Shown here in pieces: positions 8,679-15,896 of a stretch of DNA of 33,157 nt. Made by a program: the position numbers and the translations under genes. Under the pieces are notes generated by a model. That model saw nothing but the letters and a program-made list of their open reading frames with translations, searched no databases and was not told the origin of the DNA. Source of the DNA: a bacterium UBP1_UBA4783 (lineage in GTDB: Bacteria > Krumholzibacteriota > Krumholzibacteriia > Krumholzibacteriales > Krumholzibacteriaceae); NCBI GenBank assembly GCA_002403075.1, contig DHHB01000009.1, positions 1 to 33,157 of the forward strand. Reading direction: 5' to 3'. The stretch's first letter is position 1. Each line of letters opens with the position of its first letter.

Positions 8679-9833
8679 ATGCCCACGCGCCGCGCCCTCA
8701 CGCCCGCCGATTGGGCCCGCCTGCGCGCGGAGTTTCCGATCGCGCGGCGCTACGTCTACATGAACCACGCCGCCGTGAGCCCTCTCTCGCCGCGCGTCAT
8801 AGAAGCGATGAGCCGGATCGAGCGCGGATTCCTCGAAAAGGGCGTTCTCTGCGAGGGCTGGGTCTTCCCCCGCGTCGAGGAGGTGCGCCGCGCCGCTGCG
8901 CGTCTCATCGGCGCGCGGCCCGGGGAGATCGCCTTCACCCGCAACACGACGAACGGCGTGCTGCTCGCGGCGAACGGCATCCGCTGGCGCCGCGGGGACG
9001 AGGTCGTCATGCCCTCCATAGAGTTCCCCGCGAACGCCTATCCGTGGATCGCCCTCGAAAAGCGCGGCGTGCGCGTGAGGCTCGTCGAGCCGCGGGAGGG
9101 GCGCGTCTCGGCCGAGATGCTCGCGAGCGCATGCACGCGGCGCACGCGCGCCGTGACCGCGAGCCTCGTCCAGTTCTCGAACGGCTACCGGATCGACGCC
9201 GCGGCGCTCGGGAGCTTCTGCCGAGAACGCGGCATCTACTTCCACGCGGACGCGATCCAGTCGCTCGGCGCGCTCCGCTGCGACGTCCGCGCCGCGAAGA
9301 TCGACTTCCTCTCGACGGGGGGACACAAGTGGCTTCTCGGACCCGCGGGCGCCGGGTTCTTCTACTGCCGCCGCGAGCTCATCGAGGATCTCGACGTGTG
9401 GAACCCCGGCTGGCTCGGGATCGAGGATCCGTGGGATTTCATGAACTACCGGCAGAGCCCGCGGCCGGACGCGGCGCGGTTCGAGGAGGGCACGCGGAAC
9501 CTCTACGGCATCTCGGGGCTCGGCGCCTCTATCGAGCGCTTTCTCGAGACCGGCACGGCGAACGTCGAGCGGAGAATCCTCGGTCTCACGGACTGCATCG
9601 AACGCGGCCTGCGCGAACGCGGCTGCCGGATCATGAGCCCCCGCGAACGCGGCGAGCGATCGGGCATCCTCTGCTTCGTCCACCCGCGCGTCGAGAGCGC
9701 GAAACTGTTCGAGAGGCTCCTGTCGAAGCGGATCGTCCTCAGCCTGCGCCAGGGCGCGATCCGGTTCTCGCCGCACTTCTACAACACCGAGGACGAGGCC
9801 GGACGCGTTCTCGATCTCATTCCGCGCGCGTAG
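8679..9833 (+). CDS. Class V PLP-dependent aminotransferase (cysteine desulfurase/isopenicillin N epimerase-like)
   Basis: This 384-residue cytoplasmic fold-type I PLP enzyme has an open frame that runs far upstream through the peptidase gene. AGGAG (8667-8671), 7 nt before the ATG at 8679, fixes the start. YMNHAAVSPLSPRV near the N-terminus is typical of the IscS/CefD-like group. FTRNTTNGV forms the phosphate-binding turn, HADAIQSLGA (D191) holds the PLP ring, and STGGHKWLLGPAGAGF carries the lysine K217 that forms the Schiff base. I see no clear Cys-containing sulfur-transfer loop of the SufS/IscS kind, so a selenocysteine lyase, epimerase or kynureninase-like activity is possible. Its stop is only 4 nt from the stop of the convergent M28 gene. 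Confidence 0.85.
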   Translation: MPTRRALTPADWARLRAEFPIARRYVYMNHAAVSPLSPRVIEAMSRIERGFLEKGVLCEGWVFPRVEEVRRAAARLIGARPGEIAFTRNTTNGVLLAANGIRWRRGDEVVMPSIEFPANAYPWIALEKRGVRVRLVEPREGRVSAEMLASACTRRTRAVTASLVQFSNGYRIDAAALGSFCRERGIYFHADAIQSLGALRCDVRAAKIDFLSTGGHKWLLGPAGAGFFYCRRELIEDLDVWNPGWLGIEDPWDFMNYRQSPRPDAARFEEGTRNLYGISGLGASIERFLETGTANVERRILGLTDCIERGLRERGCRIMSPRERGERSGILCFVHPRVESAKLFERLLSKRIVLSLRQGAIRFSPHFYNTEDEAGRVLDLIPRA

Positions 9834-9837
9834 GGGA

Positions 9838-12015
9838 TCAACGAACGACGACCATCTTCCGCACGGCCTCCCCCGAGGACGCCCGGAGCCTCAGGAAGTA
9901 CACGCCGCTCTGGACGAGGCGCCCCGAAGCGTCGCGGCCGTCCCATCGGCAGGCGTTCTCCCCGGCTTCCTTCCGCCCCCGGTCGACGACGGCGAGACGC
10001 CGCCCCGCGGCGTCGAAGACCGCGATCTCGACGTCGGAGGCCTTCGGAAGCTCGTAGCGGATGATGGTGCCCATGTTGAAGGGGTTGGGATAGTTCTGGC
10101 GCAGGGCGAGCGCCGCGGGGGGCGGGACCTCCGGCGGCAGGAGTCCCGCGAGCGACGAGATCGCGCCGAGCGCGGCCTTCGTGCAGACCTCGTGAAAGGC
10201 GTAGTTGATCGTCGTCGCCCCGTCCGAGCAGCTGTGATAATACGGCGTGAGCTCGCCCCTGCGCCCCTCGATGAGGAGCACGGCGGGGACGCCGTTTTCC
10301 CAGAAGGCCAAGTGGTCGCTCGAGAGACGCTCGCCCTCTATGTACTCGGCCGCGAGGGGAAGCTCGAACGAATCGATCGCCGCGGCGAGCGCGCAGGCGA
10401 CGGCCGAGTCCCCCGGCTCGCCCGCGCGTCCCGATATGACGGCGGTCATCTCGGCGTTCGGCTCCCAGCCGAGCATGTCGAGGTTGAGGGCGCACTCGTA
10501 GACGGCGCCCGGATCGAGCGCCGCGGCGAAGACGCGGCTCCCCTTGAGACCGAGCTCCTCGGCGTCGAAGAGGACGAACTCGACCGTCCGCTCGAGCCGC
10601 TCCGAGCGGAGAACGCGCGCGCACTCGATCACGGCGGCCGTGCCGGTCGCGTTGTCGTCGGCGCCGGGGGCGCAGACGAGAGGCGTCGAGCCGGAGTAGC
10701 TGTCGTAATGGGCGCAGAGAACGACGCGCCGCGCGGGATCGCTCTCGCCTTCCTTCCGAAAGACGATGTTCTTCGACCAGACGGTGTCGGCGAAGGCGTA
10801 CGCCTCGCAGCTTCTCGAGCCGCCGTCGTCGACGACGCGCCGCACGACGTCCCGGCCCGCGAGCCAGAGGGTGTCGCGCCCTGCGGCGGCGACGCTCCAC
10901 ACGTCGGCCGCGACGCCGCACTCGGCGCCGAAACGCTCCCACGAAGCGCCCCCGTCTTCGCTGATCCACACCTCTCCGGCGCCTCCGGCGGCGACGACGC
11001 GAAGCGAGTCCGCCATCGCGACGGCGGCGAGCTCGGCCGGAACGGAGACGGACGTCCAGCTCGCCCCCGCGTCCCTCGTATAGAACGCCCGCTGGCTTCC
11101 CACGACGACGCCCGCGCTCTCGCCGCAAAAATCGATCGCGGCGAGGCGCCCGAGCGCGAGGCTTCGCTTCGCGAACGTGGCGCCGAGGTCGCGCGTCTCA
11201 TAGAGGCTTCCCGAGTCGCTCACGAACCAAAAGCGAAGCGGCCCGTTCGTCGCCGATCCGTTCAGCGATTCGAATCCGACCGCGGCGGGATCCCGCGAGA
11301 ACCACGTGTCGCCGCCGTCGGCCGTGTAGAGGACCGTGCCACCCGATCCACCGGCCATGCCGAAGAGCTCGTTTTCGACGGTGATCGTGCCGATCGTGTA
11401 GATCTGGAACCCCGACGCGACGAGATTCCAGTCGAGACCGCCGTTGGCGGACCGGTAGATGCTTCCTCCCGCCGAGCCCGGCACGCGGCCTCCCGAGAGA
11501 AGCCTCCCCCTCGCGTCGCGCTCGAGAGCGAACACGAACTGCGGGACGACCGCTATCCGCTCGAAGTCCGGCGATCCGCCTCCCTCGGAGCGGCGGTAGA
11601 CCGCCCCATCGATATCCGCCACCCAGAGCGTGTCGCCGCCGCTCGAGATCGTCGAGCCGGTGAGGTCGGGCACGTCGACCTGCAGCACGAAGCTCCGCAG
11701 CTCGGGCTCGTACCCCGCGTCGCGGATCTCCCTGGCGAGATACTCCCGGACGCGCCCCATGAGAGGGGAGCTCGCGTAACGCGTGTTTATCTTGATCGTG
11801 TCGTCGGCGAAGGCCACCGTGTCGGCGCCGGAGAGCTTCGCGACGATCCGCTCGAGATTGGAGCGCGCGACGCGCGATACGGGGGGAGGGTCGAGCGAGG
11901 CGGAATGTCTGCGGCCCGCCGATCCGTCCCCGCCGGGCACGACGGCAAGGACGGCGAAACCGGCGAGCGCGGAGAGAACGGCGAACTGAACGGGGCGCAG
12001 GGTCGGCCGATGCAC
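9838..12015 (-). CDS. Secreted M28 zinc peptidase with inserted Asp-box beta-propeller and sorting domain
   Basis: This is a 725-residue exported protein with a GTG start at 12015; AGGGGA lies 5 nt upstream. Residues 10-27 are a signal or anchor segment. Residues 50-112 resemble the first helix region of an M28 peptidase (VREYLAREIRDAGYEPEL). Residues about 115-395 form a beta-propeller with repeated Asp boxes: SANGGLDW, TADGGDTW, TRDLGATF, TRDAGASW and SEDGGASW. The peptidase resumes at NIVFRKEG. Predicted zinc ligands and catalytic residues are H436 (AHYDS), D453 (GADDN), E486/E487 (DAEE), D513 (NLDM) and H568 (SDHLAF). Residues 637-725 are a FlgD-like sorting domain (NYPNPFN, SGVYFLRL). 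It probably acts as an extracellular aminopeptidase. It has its own promoter. Confidence 0.9.
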   Translation of the reverse strand: MHRPTLRPVQFAVLSALAGFAVLAVVPGGDGSAGRRHSASLDPPPVSRVARSNLERIVAKLSGADTVAFADDTIKINTRYASSPLMGRVREYLAREIRDAGYEPELRSFVLQVDVPDLTGSTISSGGDTLWVADIDGAVYRRSEGGGSPDFERIAVVPQFVFALERDARGRLLSGGRVPGSAGGSIYRSANGGLDWNLVASGFQIYTIGTITVENELFGMAGGSGGTVLYTADGGDTWFSRDPAAVGFESLNGSATNGPLRFWFVSDSGSLYETRDLGATFAKRSLALGRLAAIDFCGESAGVVVGSQRAFYTRDAGASWTSVSVPAELAAVAMADSLRVVAAGGAGEVWISEDGGASWERFGAECGVAADVWSVAAAGRDTLWLAGRDVVRRVVDDGGSRSCEAYAFADTVWSKNIVFRKEGESDPARRVVLCAHYDSYSGSTPLVCAPGADDNATGTAAVIECARVLRSERLERTVEFVLFDAEELGLKGSRVFAAALDPGAVYECALNLDMLGWEPNAEMTAVISGRAGEPGDSAVACALAAAIDSFELPLAAEYIEGERLSSDHLAFWENGVPAVLLIEGRRGELTPYYHSCSDGATTINYAFHEVCTKAALGAISSLAGLLPPEVPPPAALALRQNYPNPFNMGTIIRYELPKASDVEIAVFDAAGRRLAVVDRGRKEAGENACRWDGRDASGRLVQSGVYFLRLRASSGEAVRKMVVVR

Positions 12016-12049
12016 ACATTTCCCCTTTTCAAACTGCTGGATACGCTCT

Positions 12050-12078
12050 ATTATAGCGTTTCACGAAACGACAGGCAA
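12050..12078 (-). promoter_or_regulatory. Promoter of the M28 gene with a palindrome in the spacer
   Basis: On the minus strand, TTGCCT (12078-12073), a 17-nt spacer and a perfect TATAAT (12055-12050) lie about 35 nt before the GTG start. The spacer contains a perfect dyad, CGTTTC-AC-GAAACG on the plus strand (12057-12070). This is the position where a repressor dimer would block polymerase. Confidence 0.65.
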
Positions 12079-12115
12079 TACAGGGGTTGAGCGTATTCGC
12101 GGGGGAGCGGCTTTT

Positions 12116-13555
12116 TTGCTTTCTTTCCGGGATCATTTCGGCGTCGACGAGCCGGCGATGCGGCGCGTCATCTCGCTCGCGCTCTCGCGCGGCGGCGACT
12201 TCTGCGAGCTCTTCTTCGAGCACACGATCGTGAACCAGATCGTGATGGAGGAAGGGATCGTCAAGGAGGGCGAAAAGAGCATCTCGCACGGCGTCGGCAT
12301 CCGGGTCGTGAAGGGGGAGGGCGCGGGGTACGCCTACACCGAGGAGATCAGCTTCGACAAGATGAAGGAGGCCGCTCTCATCGCCGCGGCCATCGCCGGT
12401 TCGAAGGCGAAGGCCGGCCCCGTCTCCATCTCTCCCGTTCCGTTCACGAACCGCTACCCCGTCGAGGAGCCCACGACCGGCACCGCGCTCACTCGCAAGA
12501 TCCGCTGGGTCGAGGAGGCCGAGGCGGCCGCCCGCGCCTACGATCGCCGCGTCGTGAAGGCGAGCGTCACGATAGCCGACAGCCTCAGCACGATCCAGAT
12601 CGCGACCTCGGAGGGCGCGCTGCTCCGGGACGTGCGGCCGATGATGCGGTTCAACGTGCAGGTCGTGGCGGAGGAGAACGGCAACCGGCAGGTCGGACTC
12701 TCGAGCGGCGGCGGGAGGATGGGGAACGAGTACCTCACCAAGCGGATGTCCCCCTCGGACCACGGACAGGAGGCGGCCCGACAGGCCGTGCTGCTTCTCG
12801 GCGCCGTGGACGCCCCGGCGGGGCCGATGGAGCTCATCCTCGCGCAGGCGGAGTCCGGCGTCCTCCTCCACGAATCGGTCGGGCATTCCCTCGAGGCGGA
12901 CTTCATACGAAAAGGCACCTCGGCCTATACGGACCGCGTCGGGGACCGCGTGGCGAGCGAGCTCGTGACGGTGATCGACGACGGCACGATGCCGAACGAC
13001 AGAGGCGCCATCAACTTCGACGACGAGGGGACGCTCCCGGAGGCCACCCTCCTCATCGAGCGAGGGATCCTGCGCGGCTACATGCACGATCGGATCAGCG
13101 CCGCGAGGTTCGCCGTGCGGCCGACGGGGAACGGGCGCCGCGAGTCGTATCGCCACCCGCCCGCGCCCCGCATGACGATCACCTACCTCGCGAACGGCGC
13201 GAGCGATCCCGAGGAGATACTCCGCTCGACGCGGCGCGGCATTTTCTGCAAGTCGTTCCGCGGCGGCGAGGTCGACATCTCGAACGGCGATTTCGTGTTC
13301 GTTCCGATCGAGGCCTACCTCGTCGAGAACGGGCGGATCGCGGCGCCCGTCAAGAACCTCACGCTCATCGGCAACGGCCCCGACGTCCTGACGAAGGTGA
13401 CGATGGTCGGCAGCGATTTCGCGCTGAGCGACGGGCGATGGACCTGCGGCAAGGGGCAGCACGTTCCCGTCGGGGTCGGACTCCCGACGATCAAGATATC
13501 CGAGATCACCGTCGGCGGCAGCTCGATCGGCGGCGCGAAAGGGGCGGTTCCGTGA
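12116..13555 (+). CDS. tldD: TldD-family metalloprotease subunit
   Basis: This is the 479-residue catalytic partner of the TldD/TldE peptidase, a cytoplasmic heterodimer that degrades unfolded peptides and, in Escherichia coli, matures microcin B17. The metal motif HESVGHSLE (H252, E253, H257) is the family's HExxxH, followed by ADFIRKG. The C-terminal CGKGQ (C444) gives the conserved zinc-binding cysteine. The start is a TTG at 12116 with GGGGGAG at 12101-12107, 8 nt upstream; the next in-frame ATG is 14 codons later and has no better site. It overlaps the tldE start by GTGA, so the two are made together. Length is normal. Confidence 0.93.
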   Translation: MLSFRDHFGVDEPAMRRVISLALSRGGDFCELFFEHTIVNQIVMEEGIVKEGEKSISHGVGIRVVKGEGAGYAYTEEISFDKMKEAALIAAAIAGSKAKAGPVSISPVPFTNRYPVEEPTTGTALTRKIRWVEEAEAAARAYDRRVVKASVTIADSLSTIQIATSEGALLRDVRPMMRFNVQVVAEENGNRQVGLSSGGGRMGNEYLTKRMSPSDHGQEAARQAVLLLGAVDAPAGPMELILAQAESGVLLHESVGHSLEADFIRKGTSAYTDRVGDRVASELVTVIDDGTMPNDRGAINFDDEGTLPEATLLIERGILRGYMHDRISAARFAVRPTGNGRRESYRHPPAPRMTITYLANGASDPEEILRSTRRGIFCKSFRGGEVDISNGDFVFVPIEAYLVENGRIAAPVKNLTLIGNGPDVLTKVTMVGSDFALSDGRWTCGKGQHVPVGVGLPTIKISEITVGGSSIGGAKGAVP

Positions 13556-14895
13556 CGATCGACGAGATGAAACGCTTCGCTTCCCGCGTCGTCGCCGACG
13601 CCCGACGCGCCGGCGCCGAGACGGTCGAGGTCTCGCTCCTCGAGCGGATGGAGTTCACCGTCGAGGTGCGCCGCGGCTCGATCGAAAAGCTCATCGAATC
13701 GGTCTCGACCGCGATCGACGTCGAGCTCTCGATCGACAAGCGCAAGGCCGTCGTCTCCTCGAGCGATCTCTCGAGCGACACCCTCTCGGCGCTCGTCGCC
13801 GAGGGGATCGAGCTCGCCCGCGTCATGGACCGCGACGAGTACTTCGGGCTTCCCGAAGAGCGCGAGCTCGGCGCGGCCGCGGGAGATCTCGCGATCTTCG
13901 ATCCGGATTCCCTCGCCGTGCCCGCCGAGCGGAAGATCGCGCTCGCCCTCGAGCTCGAGCGCGCCGCCCTCGCGATGGACGATCGCATCATCCCGGACGG
14001 GAGCTCCTTCTCGAGCCGCGTCCGGACGACGGTCTTCGCCAACTCTCTCGGGTTCTGCGACGGCTGGCGCCGCACGTCGAACATGCTCGCCCTCTCCTGC
14101 GCCGTCGAGGACCGCCCGGCGCGGAGCGAGAACACGGGGAAGCGACAGTCCTCGTGGTGGTACTCGGCCGCCGTCCGCGCGGCCGACCTCGAGGGCGCCG
14201 ACGAAATAGCGCGGCGCGCCGTCGAGCGCACGCTCCGCAAGATCGGCGCGCGCAAGCCGCGCACGTGCGAGGTGGCGGTCGTCTTCGACCCCTTCACCGC
14301 GCGCGACCTGCTCGAATCGCTCGCCGAGGCGGCGAGCGGCGGGAACATTTACCGGAAATCCTCGTTCCTCGTCGACCGGCTCGGCGAGCGCGTCGGCTCG
14401 CCGCTCGTCACGATCGTCGACGACGGCGTCCTGCCGGCGCGGCTCGGCACGAGGCCCTTCGACGCGGAGGGGGTCCGGTCGAGGCGCACCGTCGTGTTCG
14501 AGGGCGGGGTGCTCGGAAACTACCTCTGCGGCACGTACGCCGCGCGAAAGATCGGCCGCGCGACGACCGCGAACGCGGGCGGGATCACGAACTTCCATCT
14601 CGCGCCCGGGAGGACGAGCCCCGCCGAGATCATAGCGAGCGTCGATCAGGGGCTCTACCTCACGTCCATCTCGGGTCCCGGCGCGAACCACATGACCGGG
14701 GATTTCTCGCAGGGAGGACAGGGGCTCTGGATAGACAAGGGGGAGCTCTCCTACCCGGTCGACGAGTTCACGATCGCGAGCTCCTTCCCCGCCATGCTCG
14801 CGGGCGTCGTCATGGTCGGAGACGACCTCGACTGGCGCGACGCCGTGGCGTCTCCCACCATAAAAATCGAGAGGATGACCCTAAGCGGCGCTTAG
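13552..14895 (+). CDS. tldE: TldE/PmbA-family subunit
   Basis: This 447-residue partner of TldD lacks the HExxxH motif, as expected for TldE/PmbA. The N-terminal domain (FASRVVADARRAGAETVEVS, then VEVRRGSIEKLIES) and the middle region (VVFDPFTARDLLESLAEA) are typical, and the end (SPTIKIERMTLSGA) is the family's usual C-terminus. I place the start at the GTG at 13552, which overlaps the TldD stop (GTGA); the longer open frame upstream runs inside tldD in another frame. An ATG at 13567 is an alternative. The last codons form one arm of a 19-bp hairpin that also serves as terminator for the opposing gene. Confidence 0.92.
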   Translation: MTIDEMKRFASRVVADARRAGAETVEVSLLERMEFTVEVRRGSIEKLIESVSTAIDVELSIDKRKAVVSSSDLSSDTLSALVAEGIELARVMDRDEYFGLPEERELGAAAGDLAIFDPDSLAVPAERKIALALELERAALAMDDRIIPDGSSFSSRVRTTVFANSLGFCDGWRRTSNMLALSCAVEDRPARSENTGKRQSSWWYSAAVRAADLEGADEIARRAVERTLRKIGARKPRTCEVAVVFDPFTARDLLESLAEAASGGNIYRKSSFLVDRLGERVGSPLVTIVDDGVLPARLGTRPFDAEGVRSRRTVVFEGGVLGNYLCGTYAARKIGRATTANAGGITNFHLAPGRTSPAEIIASVDQGLYLTSISGPGANHMTGDFSQGGQGLWIDKGELSYPVDEFTIASSFPAMLAGVVMVGDDLDWRDAVASPTIKIERMTLSGA

Positions 14896-14909
14896 GCGTC
14901 ATCCTCTCG
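14862..14909 (-). terminator. Terminator of the orphan secreted-protein gene, inside the tldE 3' end
   Basis: A 19-bp stem with one bulged base (14897) and a 3-nt loop (14887-14889) spans 14868-14909. On the minus strand it is followed by ATTTTTA (14867-14861), a normal U tract, about 57 nt after the stop at 14966. On the plus strand no T run follows, so there it would only cap the tldDE messenger. It overlaps the tldE stop codon. Confidence 0.75.
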
Positions 14910-14965
14910 TTCGTCGTGCGGAACTCGCAGCGATCTTGCCGCGAAGAGGTCCCCGTTTCGTTTCG

Positions 14966-15649
14966 CTACCGGTACAGCGACTTTATCGCGCCCCACGAAG
15001 AGTCTTCGACGGGAATCGTGAGGTCATGCGAGTAGGCGGTGAAGCACTCGCCGCCGTCGTGCACGCCGTTGAAGTTCTCGTCGTTGAAGGCCCAGATGTG
15101 CACCCCGTAGCAGCCTTCCCACTTGACATGGAACGTTTTCGTGTCGGAGTAATTGTTGCCGTACGTCGGCGTCGAAATCACGAGGCTGCCCGCGTTGAAC
15201 CTCATCTCCGTGAGCTGCACGCCGTCGATCCAGATGCGCGGAACGCATCCCGCGGGATCGACCCTATCGAAGATCACGATGATGTTCACGTACGTCGTCG
15301 GAACGTTCGAGAAACCGTCGAGAATGAGGTCGAACTCGGTGCCGATGAAGAAGTACCCGTCGTTGCCGCCGGTGCTCATCTGGAAACCGATGAGATCGGG
15401 GGCCTGATAGATGCTGTAGTCGATCTCGTTGCTGCCGAGCTCGAGCAGGACCTTTCCACCCCTGTCCCAGAGCGGATCGTACAGCGGATCGCCCGGGCCG
15501 ACGGTGTAATACTCCGCCGGATCGTAATGATACGTGCACGGGCCGCTCGGATAGACGACGAGGCACGGATCGGCGTGAGCGAGACCGCCGAACGCCGAGA
15601 TGACGAGCGTCATCGCGGCAACGGAACAGAGCAAGCGCAATGGCTTCAT
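14966..15649 (-). CDS. Secreted protein of unknown function
   Basis: This is a 227-residue protein. The open frame extends further upstream, but AAAGGAG lies 8 nt before the ATG at 15649 and a clear signal peptide begins there (MKPLRLLCSVAAMTLVISAFGGLAHA). The mature part is acidic and rich in aromatic residues, glycine and aspartate, with four to five cysteines (first one three residues after the AHA cleavage site; others near GCVPRIWIDG, WEGCYG and GGECF). That allows disulfides outside the cytoplasm. NDENFNGVHDGGE resembles a calcium-binding DxNxNGxxDxGE loop seen in secreted beta-sandwich proteins. I recognise no family. It stands alone, with its own promoter (15741-15770) and terminator (14862-14909). 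Confidence 0.75.
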   Translation of the reverse strand: MKPLRLLCSVAAMTLVISAFGGLAHADPCLVVYPSGPCTYHYDPAEYYTVGPGDPLYDPLWDRGGKVLLELGSNEIDYSIYQAPDLIGFQMSTGGNDGYFFIGTEFDLILDGFSNVPTTYVNIIVIFDRVDPAGCVPRIWIDGVQLTEMRFNAGSLVISTPTYGNNYSDTKTFHVKWEGCYGVHIWAFNDENFNGVHDGGECFTAYSHDLTIPVEDSSWGAIKSLYR

Positions 15650-15740
15650 CAAGACATCTCCTTTGTCCGGATAGAATAGACCTGAAGCGACTTTTCCCCT
15701 CCGCATTAGATATGAACCGCACGATCTACCAACTGGGGGT

Positions 15741-15770
15741 ATTGTACCACGTGCAAGCCGAGACAATCAA
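15741..15770 (-). promoter_or_regulatory. Promoter of the orphan secreted-protein gene
   Basis: On the minus strand, TTGATT (15770-15765), an 18-nt spacer and TACAAT (15746-15741). The start codon is at 15649, so the leader is about 85 nt. No structure stands out in it. Confidence 0.55.
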
Positions 15771-15794
15771 GCATTTTATTCCGTTTTTGTGTGC

Positions 15795-15823
15795 TTGTAA
15801 GCCGTTGCAGATTATTGTACTAT
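15795..15823 (+). promoter_or_regulatory. Promoter of the aspartyl protease-RNase-endonuclease V operon
   Basis: TTGTAA (15795-15800), 17 nt, TACTAT (15818-15823). Transcription should begin near 15830. That rules out the longest open frame's ATG at 15822 and supports the GTG start at 15897. Confidence 0.6.
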
Positions 15824-15896
15824 GCCGCCGGATGAGCGCTCCCGAAAACGGATCCCGGCGGTCGGGCGCCGGGGCGGAGCGCGGGAGGCGGGAATA

